From Pomphorhynchus laevis (lineage: Eukaryota > Acanthocephala > Palaeacanthocephala > Echinorhynchida > Pomphorhynchidae): a DNA stretch of 64,000 bases. The stretch is from positions 117,247 through 181,246 of the forward strand of contig WNNJ02002141.1 in assembly GCA_012934845.2 (NCBI GenBank), written 5' to 3'. The translations under genes were made by a program, and so were the position numbers. Below the pieces are notes generated by a model, which had not been told where the DNA came from, ran no database searches, and saw nothing but the letters and a program-made list of their open reading frames with translations. Shown here piece after piece: positions 22,425 to 33,051 of the stretch; position 1 is the stretch's first letter, and each line of letters starts with the position of its first letter.

Positions 22425-25255
22425 AGTTTTAACCTCTTTTGAATCGTCACCTGGGGCCTTCTGTTAAGAATATTGCCGTCTATTCCAATATACACAATAT
22501 TCAAGCAGCTCAAATTCCGCCTCCGGATGATGGTTTTATAAAGCTAAAGCCCGAGTTCTGCATCCTAAAGGCAAGGTTCTCGGCCCTAGAGACATTAATA
22601 CATTACTTAGGCGCTCCAATCGGCATCAATTTACCAACCTGCACACTCAACAAAAAAGTCATCAAATAGACGTGTATCCGCAAATGCGGTCTCCCCCTGA
22701 AAATACATAAGCAGGGCAAAGCGTGGAGCATCCAGCCGGGACATGATGAAAATTCTCTTAGCGACCAAGGAGAGGTCAGCGGTACCTCTATTAGGGCCTG
22801 GAGGCAGGAAGGGCGATTTTCCCCCTCTGGACCTAACTTGTGAGTTCGTTGTCTTTTCTAGTTCCACCTTTGCATGGAACGTAATTCCGAACCGTTATCA
22901 CGGAAAGCCCTTTGGTGGAATATGGAATGTGCTTCTACTCTTAGCCTTCTATCTGGTTGATATGCAAATGTTATAGTCCTTCAGGAACCTAGATCTATCA
23001 GGTCTCCCTAGAACATTACTCTGTTGCTTCCAAAGTACAAAACCTCCCACTTTACTCCGTAAATAATCCCATCTCACTCCTCTTCTTCTCAAGGTTAATG
23101 CCACTTCTCAAATGCTACTTAAAGATCATCCCTCCTATTATACTACTCTTGTCCAGCAATGTCTTGTTTAGTGATAACACTCTGGAAGAATTGTAAACGC
23201 ATCAGTATATCGAATATCTAAATTCGGCTGGGAGAGATTCACAAGAACCGTAATCTCCTGGACCGTATATTGGGTAGCGGATATGACATGTTACTTGTTA
23301 ACTTTAACGACATAACTGGTCGGTGGATTAATGCAGCACTAAGCAGAGCAAGGAACACTTATCTGATACATAAACCAACTTCCCCTACTTTTATTTTCAC
23401 TACAACTAATTTACTCCTCGACATACCACTGCTACATGTGAAGTGGCTGTTAAAGCCCTTATGTATTGAGCAGTCGCGCCAGCAGTTGTCGACCTAGTAC
23501 GACCTACTTCGTTGGCGGTTAGAGAAAGATAAGTTGCTGAGGAGGCGGTTTCATTTTGATCCAATAAGCGTAGGCTTATTTCAGTCAGCGTCCCAACTCT
23601 TCCCTGTTGTAGGAAATGCGAGTCTGATCCGATTTAATTCCTATATCTCTTCGCAAGCTACCGCGATACTTTCGACTACATATAGAGGTCGTTTATTTAA
23701 TTCCACTTCGAAGGAACTGAAGCTCCTAGCTCAAATGCTAAACCTTCCTAATATTTCTGTTTCCCTCGGGCAATCACACTAGATTGGTTCCAGTCAAGTA
23801 GATATAGAGCGAGCATTGCTCGTTTTAATCCATATCAGTATTCCTTCTTAAAGATATTCAAGAAAGGAGAAGTTTGTCTGCTGGAAGGAGAATGCATCTG
23901 GTTGGATTGACAGCATAGGTTTTGACATAGTTTTGGAGGAGTCACTAACCCTACATGACTTTGGAGCCACTCAATATCCCTAACCAATGCCGCCCTGGGG
24001 GACTTCAGGAGCAAGGATTTATCGGTTATCGATATCATGAATGCCCGGGGTCAATTTCCGGGCACCTCCAGATCTCATGCGTCACTCTATACTCAGGTCT
24101 TCCAGCTTTTAACAAACAGTCAGAGGAAGGAGGTCGTCAATATACCTCAATTAGCAACCCCTCCGATGTCGCCGTCATCAACATTAGTCGGAGAATATTT
24201 TTATAGAAGAAAAAAGTGGTTGCATGTCCCAATGATCCGCGCCCTATTTCGATACAAAATTCACTCATCACCATCTACGAAAAATATCTTGTTTATAGAA
24301 TCCATGAGCATATAATTAGGCGTAACTTAATTCTTCCAAGTTTCCGTGAAGTTGTCATATGTCGCTCGGTCCATTCGACAGTTGGTGAGGTGTACTAGTT
24401 TTATTAGGGCAACCGTCATTAACTCGTTGTGACAGTTTTACTGATTTTTCCTCTGCGTTTGACCGCATTTCCATTCCCTTTGTTATCTCTTCACTTAGGA
24501 CCCTTTGTTTCTTGCGAGAATTGTTAACAGGGTAGAGATACTGCTGTACACCAAGCGATTCTTTTATGAAGATAATTTTGATGCTCGTCAGCTCTACCCT
24601 ATTACGGGTGTGCCTCAAGGCTCCCCTCTATCTCATATCTTATATCTTGCTGCTTCTACCATACTCTTTAAGACATTTAGACGCGATCAACATCTAGTGG
24701 TATACGCTGATGATACCATAGCCCCGCTTTCTGGACGCAGGTGTATAGATGTAGTCTCGGACATCAGCCCTTTTTTTAATATTAAAATACCAGTTATCCA
24801 CGTTCAATCTTATTCTGAACTCTAAATCACAGGTTGTTGTTTTTAATGGTGTCCCTGCGTCAAAGAAAAAACTAAGGAGACTAGCAATCTCAGCTCTCTC
24901 TTCCATATTGAACAATCAACCATTTCCCCTTTTACACATCGAGTAAAATACATGGAGTGTACCATTACGATTAAATGGTCGACCGTACCATACTTGATTA
25001 AATTAAAAAGTCTATTGATGTAAGCTAGATGAGGCCTGAAACGGTATCATCATCTGTCATCAAGTGATAAAGCTCAGGTGCCCTTCTGAGGGTACCTAGG
25101 CAATCTCGGAATTAATCTTAATTTCTAGAGAACGTCCCCCAGGTGGTAATCACCTCGCGATTACCACCATAGTACGTATCGATTAGACCCTTAGGTGTGT
25201 GAGAGACCCTGAGTGGTTCAGACGGAAGGCGACGCACTGGTGTAGGCTGGACGGA
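22425..25255 (+). mobile_element. LINE-B copy 3, plus strand
   Basis: ORF1-like frame 22439-22669 has IPPPDDGFIKLKPEFCILKA. Endonuclease remnants include MLLVNFNDITGRW (23270 frame; Asn-Phe-Asn-Asp for the usual GDFND), then YLIHKPTSPTF. The linker is at 23534-23782 (FHFDPISVGLFQSASQLF). RT pieces are ARIVNRVEILLYTKRFFY, VPQGSPLSHILYLAAST and VYADDTIAPLSGRRC (24505-24825). The 3' UTR runs to 25255. Frames change repeatedly. Its 3' end joins the D2 segment directly at a short stretch of shared sequence (GATCCTATTG-like). Confidence 0.8.
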
Positions 25256-27535
25256 TCTGATCCTATTGCCAGTAATTATAGAAGATGACTCAACCCAGAT
25301 CGTTGTTTTTTACGTTTTTCTACCTTGTACATTTTTACCCTGTATCTAACATTATTTTACGGTTTTGTGTTTTTATTAAGAATATTATTTCTTTTTTATA
25401 TAAAAATTAAAATTTATTAAAATTTATATTTTATCTTCGCCAAGAATCAGTTATTTATATAATACTTTTACAATTCATGTGTAAAATTCATGTAAATTGT
25501 TAAACAATTCATGTGTAATTGAATTATATCACATTAAACCAGTTAATATATAAAAGTATAAATTTATTAGAAAAATATATTTATCTTGTTTTTAAAAGTT
25601 ATTTACTGTATATTTAAACATTTTGGGTGTAAATGAATTATACCGCGTTAAAACAGATATTATATGAAATTGAAGTTTATTAGAAAAAATAGCTTTATCT
25701 TGTTTTAAAAATAGTTAATTACAGTATAGTTAAACAATTCAAGTGTAACTGAATGACCTTGGATTATAATCGTTATTATATAGAAGTTTAAATGATTAAT
25801 TAATAAATTATTTTTTTTGTATTTTTGACTTTTATAGCATATTTAATTAGTTCAATTGTAGATTAATTATACCCAATTTACAGTCATTTCTGTAAATAAG
25901 TAATTATAAATATAACAAGATAACTACATTTATTTATTAATCAGCTAATACGTAAATATAATAATTGTTAAAATATACGTAAATATAATAATTGCTAAAC
26001 AAAATTGAACATTTTCGAAAAATAGTCATTCATAAAGTATGATATTGTTAAAATTCTCAATCTGTTTGATTATCTTCATTTCACAATATTCACTGAATTG
26101 TACATCTTCTTTTCTTCTCCGGTGGGCATCCATAAGGTGCTGGATAATATATCACATTATTGCCATATCGAGGATAACTTTGTTGGTATGGGTTATAATA
26201 CATTTTAAGCTGATTTCTTTATACTTGACTTTGATTTTGTTGTTAATATTAGAGCACAAAGTTTTTTCTGTATATATAGAAACAAATCTACGCTAAATTT
26301 GACTCATCCTCAATATTTGAACTTCGACTTTTCACTTCGACACTTAAAGCTTCATTATCATGATTCACTTTTATTTTTCACACTAACTTATTTACTAGTA
26401 CTACTTGTGTAATTGCGCACTTTCACAAAATCAGATTATATTTCACCTTGTTTTTATTGTTTTTGATCTCTTTTACAGACGTCTCTTCAAAATTTAAAAA
26501 AAATCTTATTTGGAAATTTCAGAAAGAAAATCCTTTCTTTTTATATAAAAATTAAAATAATTATAACAAATATTATTTACATTATTAGCATTATTAGAAA
26601 TATAAGTATTTTTAAATGTACTTTTTTAATTTTACACTATTTAACTACGAAGGATATTGTTACCAATATCCAAGTGTTTTTTATTTATTTATTTTTGAGT
26701 CTACACATTTTTATTATTTAATAATGCACCATATTGCACTATTTAACTACCAATTGTAACTGTAAATTTGCTTGAACTAAAAATATCCAACTACAGTGTT
26801 TATTAGATAACTGCTAATTTGCCCTTACTTCTACTATCCAAATAAGCTTTTAGTTAACTGTTAAAATGAGAAATGCATAATGTATCTTCTATAAATATAA
26901 GCATTTTTAAATGTATTTTATAATTCCTTAACTTTTACTCATTAAAATATCGCTGTATATAATTTGTCTTAGCGTCCAACAATAAAATCACAGCGTTTTA
27001 ATAAGTAATACCTACGCAAGAACGATACAAAGAATGTATTTAGAAAAAAAATTGTTTGATATGTTCAATGAAAGCAATCTATATTACTATAAAATGTGAA
27101 TTATCAGTAACTAGTAATTATAAACTTTCAGAATAGAAAAACAATGTAAAGATATTTTCAATCAGTTGTTAAGCCATGACAATTATATGAAGTTTAAAAT
27201 CCAGGGCAAGATGATATCAATGGGACAGAAATATCCAACTAAGTTGTGCAGTATAAGAATTGATTAAAATGAATTTTGCTACAAATAGCGGTCATCGGAT
27301 TATACACCGTCTCTTTGGATGACATGTGAGGATGGTTCTGTTTTGATGTGGCGTGTACGTCAAGGACTATGCATTTCATTAAATAGAACGAATGTATGCT
27401 GTATATGTAATTTATTAATAAAAATGGATGATTCTTCTAAGTTGAAAAGCTTTATCATGTCAATCCAAGATTTCAAAATAGAAGAATTTCCGTTTGTTCA
27501 TGCATATATGCTGCTTAGTTCAAATAAGTTTAATA
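25256..27535 (+). repeat. Segmental duplication copy D2 (SIX locus)
   Basis: It matches D1 from 12240 and D3 over the same order of features, with small indels (for example about 60 bp missing near 25885). Left border: abrupt join to the LINE-B copy 3 tail. Right border: inside the SIX gene near 27535, after which a short stretch of the SIX gene (TATCATGTCAATCCAAGA) is repeated. D2 is more diverged from D1 and D3 than those are from each other. Confidence 0.85.
26090..26203 (-). CDS. Small PYQQ protein or terminal exon, copy D2
   Basis: A 37-residue minus-strand frame starts MYYNPYQQSYPRYG, continues NNVIYYPAPYGCPPEK and ends in a basic stretch and RRCTIQ-stop. Relative to copy D3 it has several third-position synonymous changes (two TAC/TAT pairs, CCA/CCT, TGT/TGC, ACG/ACA, CAA/CAG) and no frame-breaking change. 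The stop is TGA, where D3 has TAG and D1 TAA at the same place. The lysine/arginine-rich stretch before Cys-Thr-Ile-Gln resembles polybasic prenylated tails. The function is unknown and an upstream exon may be missing. Confidence 0.5.
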   Translation of the reverse strand: MYYNPYQQSYPRYGNNVIYYPAPYGCPPEKKRRCTIQ

Positions 27536-27645
27536 GATATAAATGGGTGGATGTCAGTCATGTCAATAAATATCATGTCAATCCAAGATTTCAAAACAAA
27601 AGAGTTTCCACTAAGCATTATGCCATAAAATTTTATGTAGTATGA
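27319..27645 (+). pseudogene. Truncated SIX homeobox gene, copy D2
   Basis: The first ~71 codons match the intact SIX gene at 34049 (NVCCICNLLIKMDDSSKL, EEFPFVHAYMLLSSNKF). Homology then stops. The remaining ~37 codons come from unrelated sequence plus a re-copied piece of the same gene (YHVNPRFQNKRVSTKHY). The second half of the SIX domain and all of the homeodomain are absent. It is unlikely to bind DNA. Confidence 0.8.
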
Positions 27646-27699
27646 TATAAAAAAATTTTATATATCATAATTGTATGGAATAAGACATAAATGTATAAA

Positions 27700-28320
27700 T
27701 AAACAATTAGAAATAATAAAACAACTTTTAACGATTATGGCAAGTTAAGTAATATAATAGACAGTTATTGTAATATTAAATACTATAATCGTACAATAAA
27801 TATTAATAATAACAATAAAAATATACTGACCATAAAATTCATTAATAATTGAATAGATTATATAAATATAGGTAGAATTTAAATAAATCTAAAAGTAAAG
27901 AAATAATAGGATCAGATTTAAGTAAATATATTCCTAAAATAAGGTATAAGTTGTAACCGCCTTTAGGACGAATAGTCTTAATTTTTCAAAAATGCAATTG
28001 TAAAAGTCTTAGTTTTGATAAAACAAATGAACATATATGTACCCATAATCTAGATTAATTGAAAATGCCGACTTAATGAAAATGATATCAAAAGGGTATA
28101 AAAGTAGATGAAATAATAAAAATAGAAATAAAATTTACAATTCGTTATATAATGACTTAAATGCTTACTTTGGTAAACTGATTAATTAAAGATTATGATA
28201 GTTAAGTTGTATAATAGACAGTCATTGTAATATAAAATGTAATACAATAAATGATAATAATACCAATAGAAAATATGCGCTAACCATAAACTTCGTTAAT
28301 AAATGTATAGACAACAACTG
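27700..28320 (+). mobile_element. Penelope-like upstream-of-RT remnant (PLE-2, 5' part)
   Basis: Near 27935-28070 the plus strand encodes PKIRYK, PPLGRIVLIFQKCNCKSLSF and KTNEHICTHNLD. This recalls the Cys-containing region that precedes the RT in the same RT family as PLE-1. A block of about 110 bp (27720-27860) is repeated at 28195-28320. It is broken and faint. Confidence 0.35.
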
Positions 28321-29385
28321 ATTTAAAATATTTTAAATGATTAAAAATTTGTTAAAATATTACAAATGCTTTGATAAAAATTGCAAATATAGCTAATTCT
28401 TAAATTTTTGTGTAAAATACCAAAATAAATTTCGCTTATTATTAAAAATTGATTTAAACTTTTAACCAAATAGAACTAAATAAGAAATATGGAAAATTTT
28501 TATCGTAATAAAAAAATAATATTTGTATAATTTATACTTTATATTAATTTATATTTATCAATTATAATCTTTATTTTATTAATCCTAAAATTTAACAGAA
28601 TTGTCGTATTCTATTAAAATACTTAATATCATTTCGCCATCTTTATTATTTTTTTGTTCTTTTGACAAATTTTTCAATTCTAAATATTAAAGTTCAATGA
28701 AAGTTCAAAATATCAAACTTGTAACGAAGAAATTTTATTCATTTATAAATTTATGCATTTTTAAATAATATGTTTAATAATTATATTTGTACATTAGCAG
28801 ATGATATAATATATTAATAATATAATATGTTTAATTGTTATATAATTTATTAAAATCATATCAGATTTCAATATAATCAGCATTGATAAGAAATTATAAA
28901 AAATATAATTTTTTGATATAAATTTATATAACTTTTTTACTGAAAAATAACAAAAAGAAATTTTACGTTTGAAAATATAAATTTCGGTAATTATTAAAAA
29001 GGCATTTTTTATAAATAAAGTTATTATTATTGGAAATTCTTAAGAAGTTACTACATATTAAAGATATTATTAAAGATTTAATGTATTGTTTAATTATTAA
29101 AAATAAATTTTTGGTATTTCGTTTAACATAGAAATATCGGAATGATAAGCGTATTATTAGTTAGAAGGATAACACCTTAGATGAATATATTGACTTTGAA
29201 TATGTAACTCGTTAGTCATATTTTATCGCATGCATAATCATTTAATAATATTACAGTATTATATAACTATTATAATATTATATTAAATGAATTATATTAA
29301 ATATAATATAATTATACCAGATATAAATTCGTTTTCTTTTATAGTCAAAATATTCTTAAATAAATGAAGTTGAAACATATACTAT
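28321..29385. other. AT-rich spacer, no gene
   Basis: Only low-complexity A/T-rich sequence is seen. No ORF of note, RNA gene or recognisable repeat is supported. Confidence 0.6.
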
Positions 29386-29692
29386 TATTACATATCGTAA
29401 AGATGACATATTTAAATTTACAAGAAACATATTTTTGCATGAGCATTCATGCATACCATATAATATAAAATATAATACATTAAATAATGAAATTTTAAGA
29501 ATTGCAACAATATGTAATGATATTGGCTTTCTTCAAAATCATTTAAATAATTTAATAGATACATATTTTAAACTTAGGTTACTATAAAAATAACATCAAG
29601 CAGAAAATAGTAAAATATATAAATCAGCACAATAATATGAAGAATAAATTTAAACTCTTAAGTGGCAAATTTTTATGGATGGATAATAAATA
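29386..29692 (+). mobile_element. Penelope-like C-terminal fragment (PLE-2, 3' part)
   Basis: Plus-strand sequence matches the last ~100 codons of PLE-1 (YRKDDIFKFTRNIFLHEHSC to KFLWMDNK) nearly exactly and is followed by structured motif copy B in the same relative orientation as in PLE-1. It is 5' truncated near 29386. Confidence 0.75.
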
Positions 29693-29905
29693 ATATACTT
29701 TGTATTAGAATAAGATACTAGATAGTTATTTCAGAAAAAATACATCATTAGCATGTATTTTGCCCTGCTGCTATGTTGGGTAGAGGAGATAGGGTCCGAA
29801 ACCTGATAGCATAGCAGTTCCTCCTGATGACCTCTAATTCTTATTCTGATACAACGTTTGTTATTTATTAGTCAATTCATAAAAATGACGTTTATTTTAA
29901 ATTTT
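29660..29905 (+). repeat. Structured motif, copy B
   Basis: It carries the AAATACAT/ATGTATTT hairpin, CTGCTATG with CATAGCAG, CCCT with AGGG interleaved, and TTCCTCCTGATGACC at the edge. The outer arms are CTTTGTATTAGAATAAGA and its complement near 29845. Position and orientation after the Penelope-like ORF end repeat the arrangement of copy A. Confidence 0.7.
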
Positions 29906-30322
29906 ATTTTTTTATTTTAACTTGATTAAAATTATAGAAAATCTAAAAACAATTATTAATTTTGTTATTTAATTATTAAATTTTGATTTAGCATTATTAT
30001 GTTTTGTTTATTTTATAAGAAAGTTCACTTTGACACTAAAGCCTATAATTTTAAAAAATTATATTCACAATCCATTAAAATATTATATCTAAATTATTAA
30101 AGTAATTAATATAAAATTATCAAAGTAATTAATAGAAAATTCATTTCGTTAGTGACGATGCAAATTTCAAGAATCACATGGTAGAACAAGGGAAGATATA
30201 ATGTTTTTGTCTCGATAAAAGTATTATTTTATTATTTTATAAAAAATGTTGGGTAAACCAACATTAAAACTATAACATGCACAAATAGCGGACCCAACCA
30301 TACGAAACAAATTTATACTAAC
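29906..30322. other. AT-rich flank of motif B and tRNA 3' flank
   Basis: The first ~110 bp (TCATAAAAATGACGTTTATT ...) belong to the repeat family around the structured motif and also occur at 9300-9430 and 50600-50760. The rest is unannotated AT-rich DNA. Confidence 0.5.
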
Positions 30323-30395
30323 TGCCGAAACCCGGGATCGAACCAGGGACCTTTAGATCTTCAGTCTAACGCTCTCCCAGCTGAGCTATTTCGGC
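30323..30395 (-). tRNA. tRNA-Phe (anticodon GAA)
   Basis: The minus strand folds as a 73-nt cloverleaf without intron. The acceptor stem GCCGAAA pairs with TTTCGGC, with discriminator A. The A box is TAGCTCAGCTGGGA and the B box GGTTCGATCCC. The anticodon is GAA within CTGAAGATC. It delivers phenylalanine to UUU/UUC codons. All stems pair well, so it is probably functional. The D-loop and T-loop sequences serve as the RNA polymerase III promoter. It stands alone in AT-rich DNA; no clean T4 terminator follows immediately. Confidence 0.97.
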
Positions 30396-30999
30396 CTTTA
30401 AACAATTAAATAAATTATTAATAAGTTTATAAAGTTTTACTAAGAAATAAAATATAAATAAAAATAGCTTTTTAAAATTACCTTTTATAAATTAGTGAAA
30501 ATTCTTTACCCATTTCTATGTAGAAAATATATTACCATGTAAGTCTGTAAAGGCCAACTTTTTTGTAAGGATATAAAGTTTAGTAAAATAAAATTTAGTA
30601 AATAAGTTCTAGATATTAACGTTTAAGTAACATCAAATTTAGTAAATACGTTTTAGATCTTAACGTTTCAGTAAAACATAATTTAGCAAAAAGGTTTTAG
30701 ATCTTAATGTTTTAAAACACAGTTTTCTTTAAAGCTGTAGATATTTTAGATAATATTTTAGATATATATTTGCACTAGAATAGAAAGAACCGGTGAAGTT
30801 GTTTCCTTCATATTAAATCATATTTTTAATGAATAAAGCTGAAAATAATATTAAACAATGATCCGATAGAGCAATGTCTTTGTATGAAACAAGGTCAGTA
30901 CAATCTCCATTTCCCAACTTTTTCTACAGCTTGTTCCCTACTTTTTTGGGAACGCAGCTTCTATGATTATTTTATTATATATAAATATATTTATACATA
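30396..30999. other. AT-rich spacer, no gene
   Basis: It contains short direct repeats of the type TTTAGTAAATA and GTTTTAGATCTTAACGTTT (near 30590-30720). A 66-codon frame at 30884 is low-complexity and unconvincing. Confidence 0.55.
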
Positions 31000-31155
31000 T
31001 CTTATATATCACTATGTTATCCTCATAAAGAGGCATAAACACCAGGCAGCATTCTATATATCCTCATTAGACCAAGAAATATAATCGAATTATTCTTGCA
31101 TTATTCAAAGTCGATACGTATGCCTAGTTATTATATGTGGGACGACAAACTTTAC

Positions 31156-31199
31156 AACGGTATACGCGTTTCGCTCTAACGCAGCTCATCAGTACCGTT
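31156..31199 (-). ncRNA. Hammerhead ribozyme, array unit 1
   Basis: Read on the minus strand: AACGGTA (stem I), CTGATGA core, GCT ... AGC (stem II, 7-nt loop), GAAA core, then the palindrome ACGCGT giving a 2-bp stem III, A at the cleavage position, then TACCGTT. The last seven bases pair perfectly with the first seven. All core bases are present and the cleavage triplet is GTA, an allowed NUH. The very short stem III suggests that activity may need a dimer, as in other minimal hammerheads. Confidence 0.85.
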
Positions 31200-31616
31200 A
31201 CTTCAATTATTATCTATAAGCACCTTAACATACGCTTAAATAGTCCTTAAAAAGTGAAAAGCGGAACTTCCCTTAATCATAATCATCATAGCGAATTTAG
31301 CATAAGCTCTGTGCATGGCAGTGCGTATTGTGGTTTAACCATGCATCAGGCACTACATTCCTTTTATTAGAAATGCTGTTTTACAGGGACGCTTTCAAGT
31401 GTACAAATATATAAAATATAATTTGTTGTTACACCTGTCTGGGACCCCCAATGGTATACTCATAAATAAATCACTATTTTTCCTCATTAGGAAACATAAA
31501 CACCAAGCAGCATTCTATATATCTTCATCAGACCAAGAAATGGAACCGGATTGTACTCGCAAAATTCAAAGTCGCTAGGTATGCTCAGTCATCCTATGTG
31601 TGACGACAATTGCAAC

Positions 31617-31660
31617 AACTGTAGACGCGTTTCGCTCTAACGCAGCTCATCAGTACCGTT
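31617..31660 (-). ncRNA. Hammerhead ribozyme, array unit 2
   Basis: The core is the same as in unit 1 (CTGATGA, GAAA, ACGCGT) with cleavage triplet GTC. Stem I is AACGGTA with TACAGTT: six of seven pairs, with one G-A mismatch. Stem II is GCT/AGC. Catalytic bases are all present. Confidence 0.8.
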
Positions 31661-32079
31661 ACTTCAATTATCATCCATATGCACCTTAACATACGCTTAA
31701 ATAGTGCTTAAAACGTGAAAAGCGGAACTTCCCTTAATCATAATCATCATAGCGAATTTAGCATAAGTTCTGTGCATGGTAGTGCGTATTGCAGTTTAAC
31801 CATGCATCAGGCACTAAATTACTTTTTATAAAAATGCTGTTTTACGGGGCGCCTTCAAGTGTACACATATATAAAATATAATTTGTTGTTACATCTGCTC
31901 CGGAACACCCAATGGTGTACTCATAAATAAATTACTATGTTTTCCTCATGAGGTGGCATAAGCAATAGGTAGCATTATATATATCCTCATCAGACCAAGA
32001 AATAGAATCGAATTATTCTCGCAATATTTAAAGTCGCTACGTATGCCCAGTCATCCTATGTGTGACGACAAACTTCAAC

Positions 32080-32120
32080 AACAGTAAACTCATTTCGTTC
32101 TAACGGAGCTCATCAGTACC
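32080..32120 (-). ncRNA. Degenerate hammerhead, array unit 3
   Basis: CTGATGA and GAAA are kept with GCT ... AAC between them, but ACGCGT has become TGAGTTT and stem I no longer pairs. It is probably inactive. It marks the end of the array. Confidence 0.6.
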
Positions 32121-32235
32121 TAATTAGACTTCGGCTCCTATCCCTTGACCCAGCATAGAATCCTGACCAAATACATGCTAATGACGTATTTCCTCTGATG
32201 AAATTTGGTTATCTATTATCTAATTCTAAAATTAA
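32121..32235 (-). repeat. Structured motif, copy I (partial)
   Basis: It keeps GAGGAAATACGTCATTAGC with ATGTATTT and the GGTCAGGATT ... CCCTTGACCCA-type segment shared with copy H. The CATAGCAG side is lost at the junction with the ribozyme array. It forms the left border of duplication D3, as copy H does for D1. Confidence 0.6.
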
Positions 32236-32937
32236 GTAAATTATTTATTATTTTTTATTTTAAAGTTTTAATTAATTTGTACGTTTTATCGAAATGATAT
32301 TAATATTGATTAATTTTATAAAAAATACTGTATTTTTATGCGAATTGTAATTTTCAAATAAATAAAAACATTAGGGTTTTTGATTAAAAATATAATTTAA
32401 TGTAGATTTTATATCAGAAATAAGATTTTATTATTTCATGTTACAGATTGCCGAGCGAGTAATATGGCGTGTTTAATCTCAAAGCGAGTATTATTTTATA
32501 ATTTATAAATTATAATTATAATTTATATCAAAATATTTGATTAATAATCTTTTTATACAATTATTATTTTTGACATGTAATAATACAATTTCTTAAAACG
32601 TTAATAGATTTAAAAATACTTACGTGTATATGTGCTTGTGCAATCTTTAAATATTTAATATTTATTTATTTAGGATTAGCACACTAAACTTTAAAATAAC
32701 TTGCTATCCCGTTAAACAATGGTTCACAATTGCATTGTTTACAATGCAATTGAAGTCTCTGCAAATAAATAATTATAAATATAACAAGATAAATACGTTT
32801 ATTTATTAAATCATTTAATACATTAAAATTATTTTGTTAAACAATTTTTAACTTTTTCGAAAAGCAGTTATTTGTTTGATCCATATGATCTATTTGTAAA
32901 ATTCTCGAATTGTTTGATTATCTTCATGTCCAAACAT

Positions 32938-33051
32938 CTATTGAATCGTACATCCTCTTTGCCTCTGCTGTGGACAATTGTATGGTGTTGGATAGTATAT
33001 CACATTGCTACCATATCGAGGATAACTTTGCTGGTATGGGTTATAATACAT
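32938..33051 (-). CDS. Small PYQQ protein or terminal exon, copy D3
   Basis: A 37-residue minus-strand frame starts MYYNPYQQSYPRYG, continues SNVIYYPTPYNCPQQ, then an Arg/Gln-rich stretch, and ends GCTIQ-stop (TAG). The frame and its stop position are kept in D1 and D2 although the surrounding non-coding DNA has indels. Tyr, Pro and Gln dominate the first half. Cys-Thr-Ile-Gln at the very end fits a farnesylation-type CaaX box. It lies about 1 kb upstream of, and divergent from, the SIX gene. It could be a last exon (possible acceptor GCAATCAG just upstream). No known family is recognised. Confidence 0.5.
   Translation of the reverse strand: MYYNPYQQSYPRYGSNVIYYPTPYNCPQQRQRGCTIQ

Larger units (their letters stand above)
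31000..32120 (-). repeat. Tandem ~462-bp array with hammerhead ribozymes (retrozyme-like)
   Basis: Units of about 462 bp repeat head to tail. The same landmarks (TTTCGCTCTAACG, GAAAAGCGGAACTTCCC, ACCATGCATCAGGCACTA, TTGTTGTTACA) recur at constant spacing. Each unit carries a hammerhead core on the minus strand (31156-31199, 31617-31660, 32080-32120). Small tandem elements with minimal type-I hammerheads in animals are known as retrozymes; they are thought to move as circular RNAs with help from Penelope-like RT, several remnants of which lie nearby. No ORF is present. The third unit is degenerate and stops at structured motif copy I. Confidence 0.8.

Noticed and set aside
25025-25075. GATGAGGCCTGAAACGG read as a ribozyme core
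   Set aside because: It is part of the LINE-B 3' UTR; other LINE-B copies lack these words, and no flanking stem exists.
31000-32120. CRISPR-like periodicity
   Set aside because: The repeated unit is the whole ~462 bp, with no short-repeat and unique-spacer alternation; the host is an animal.
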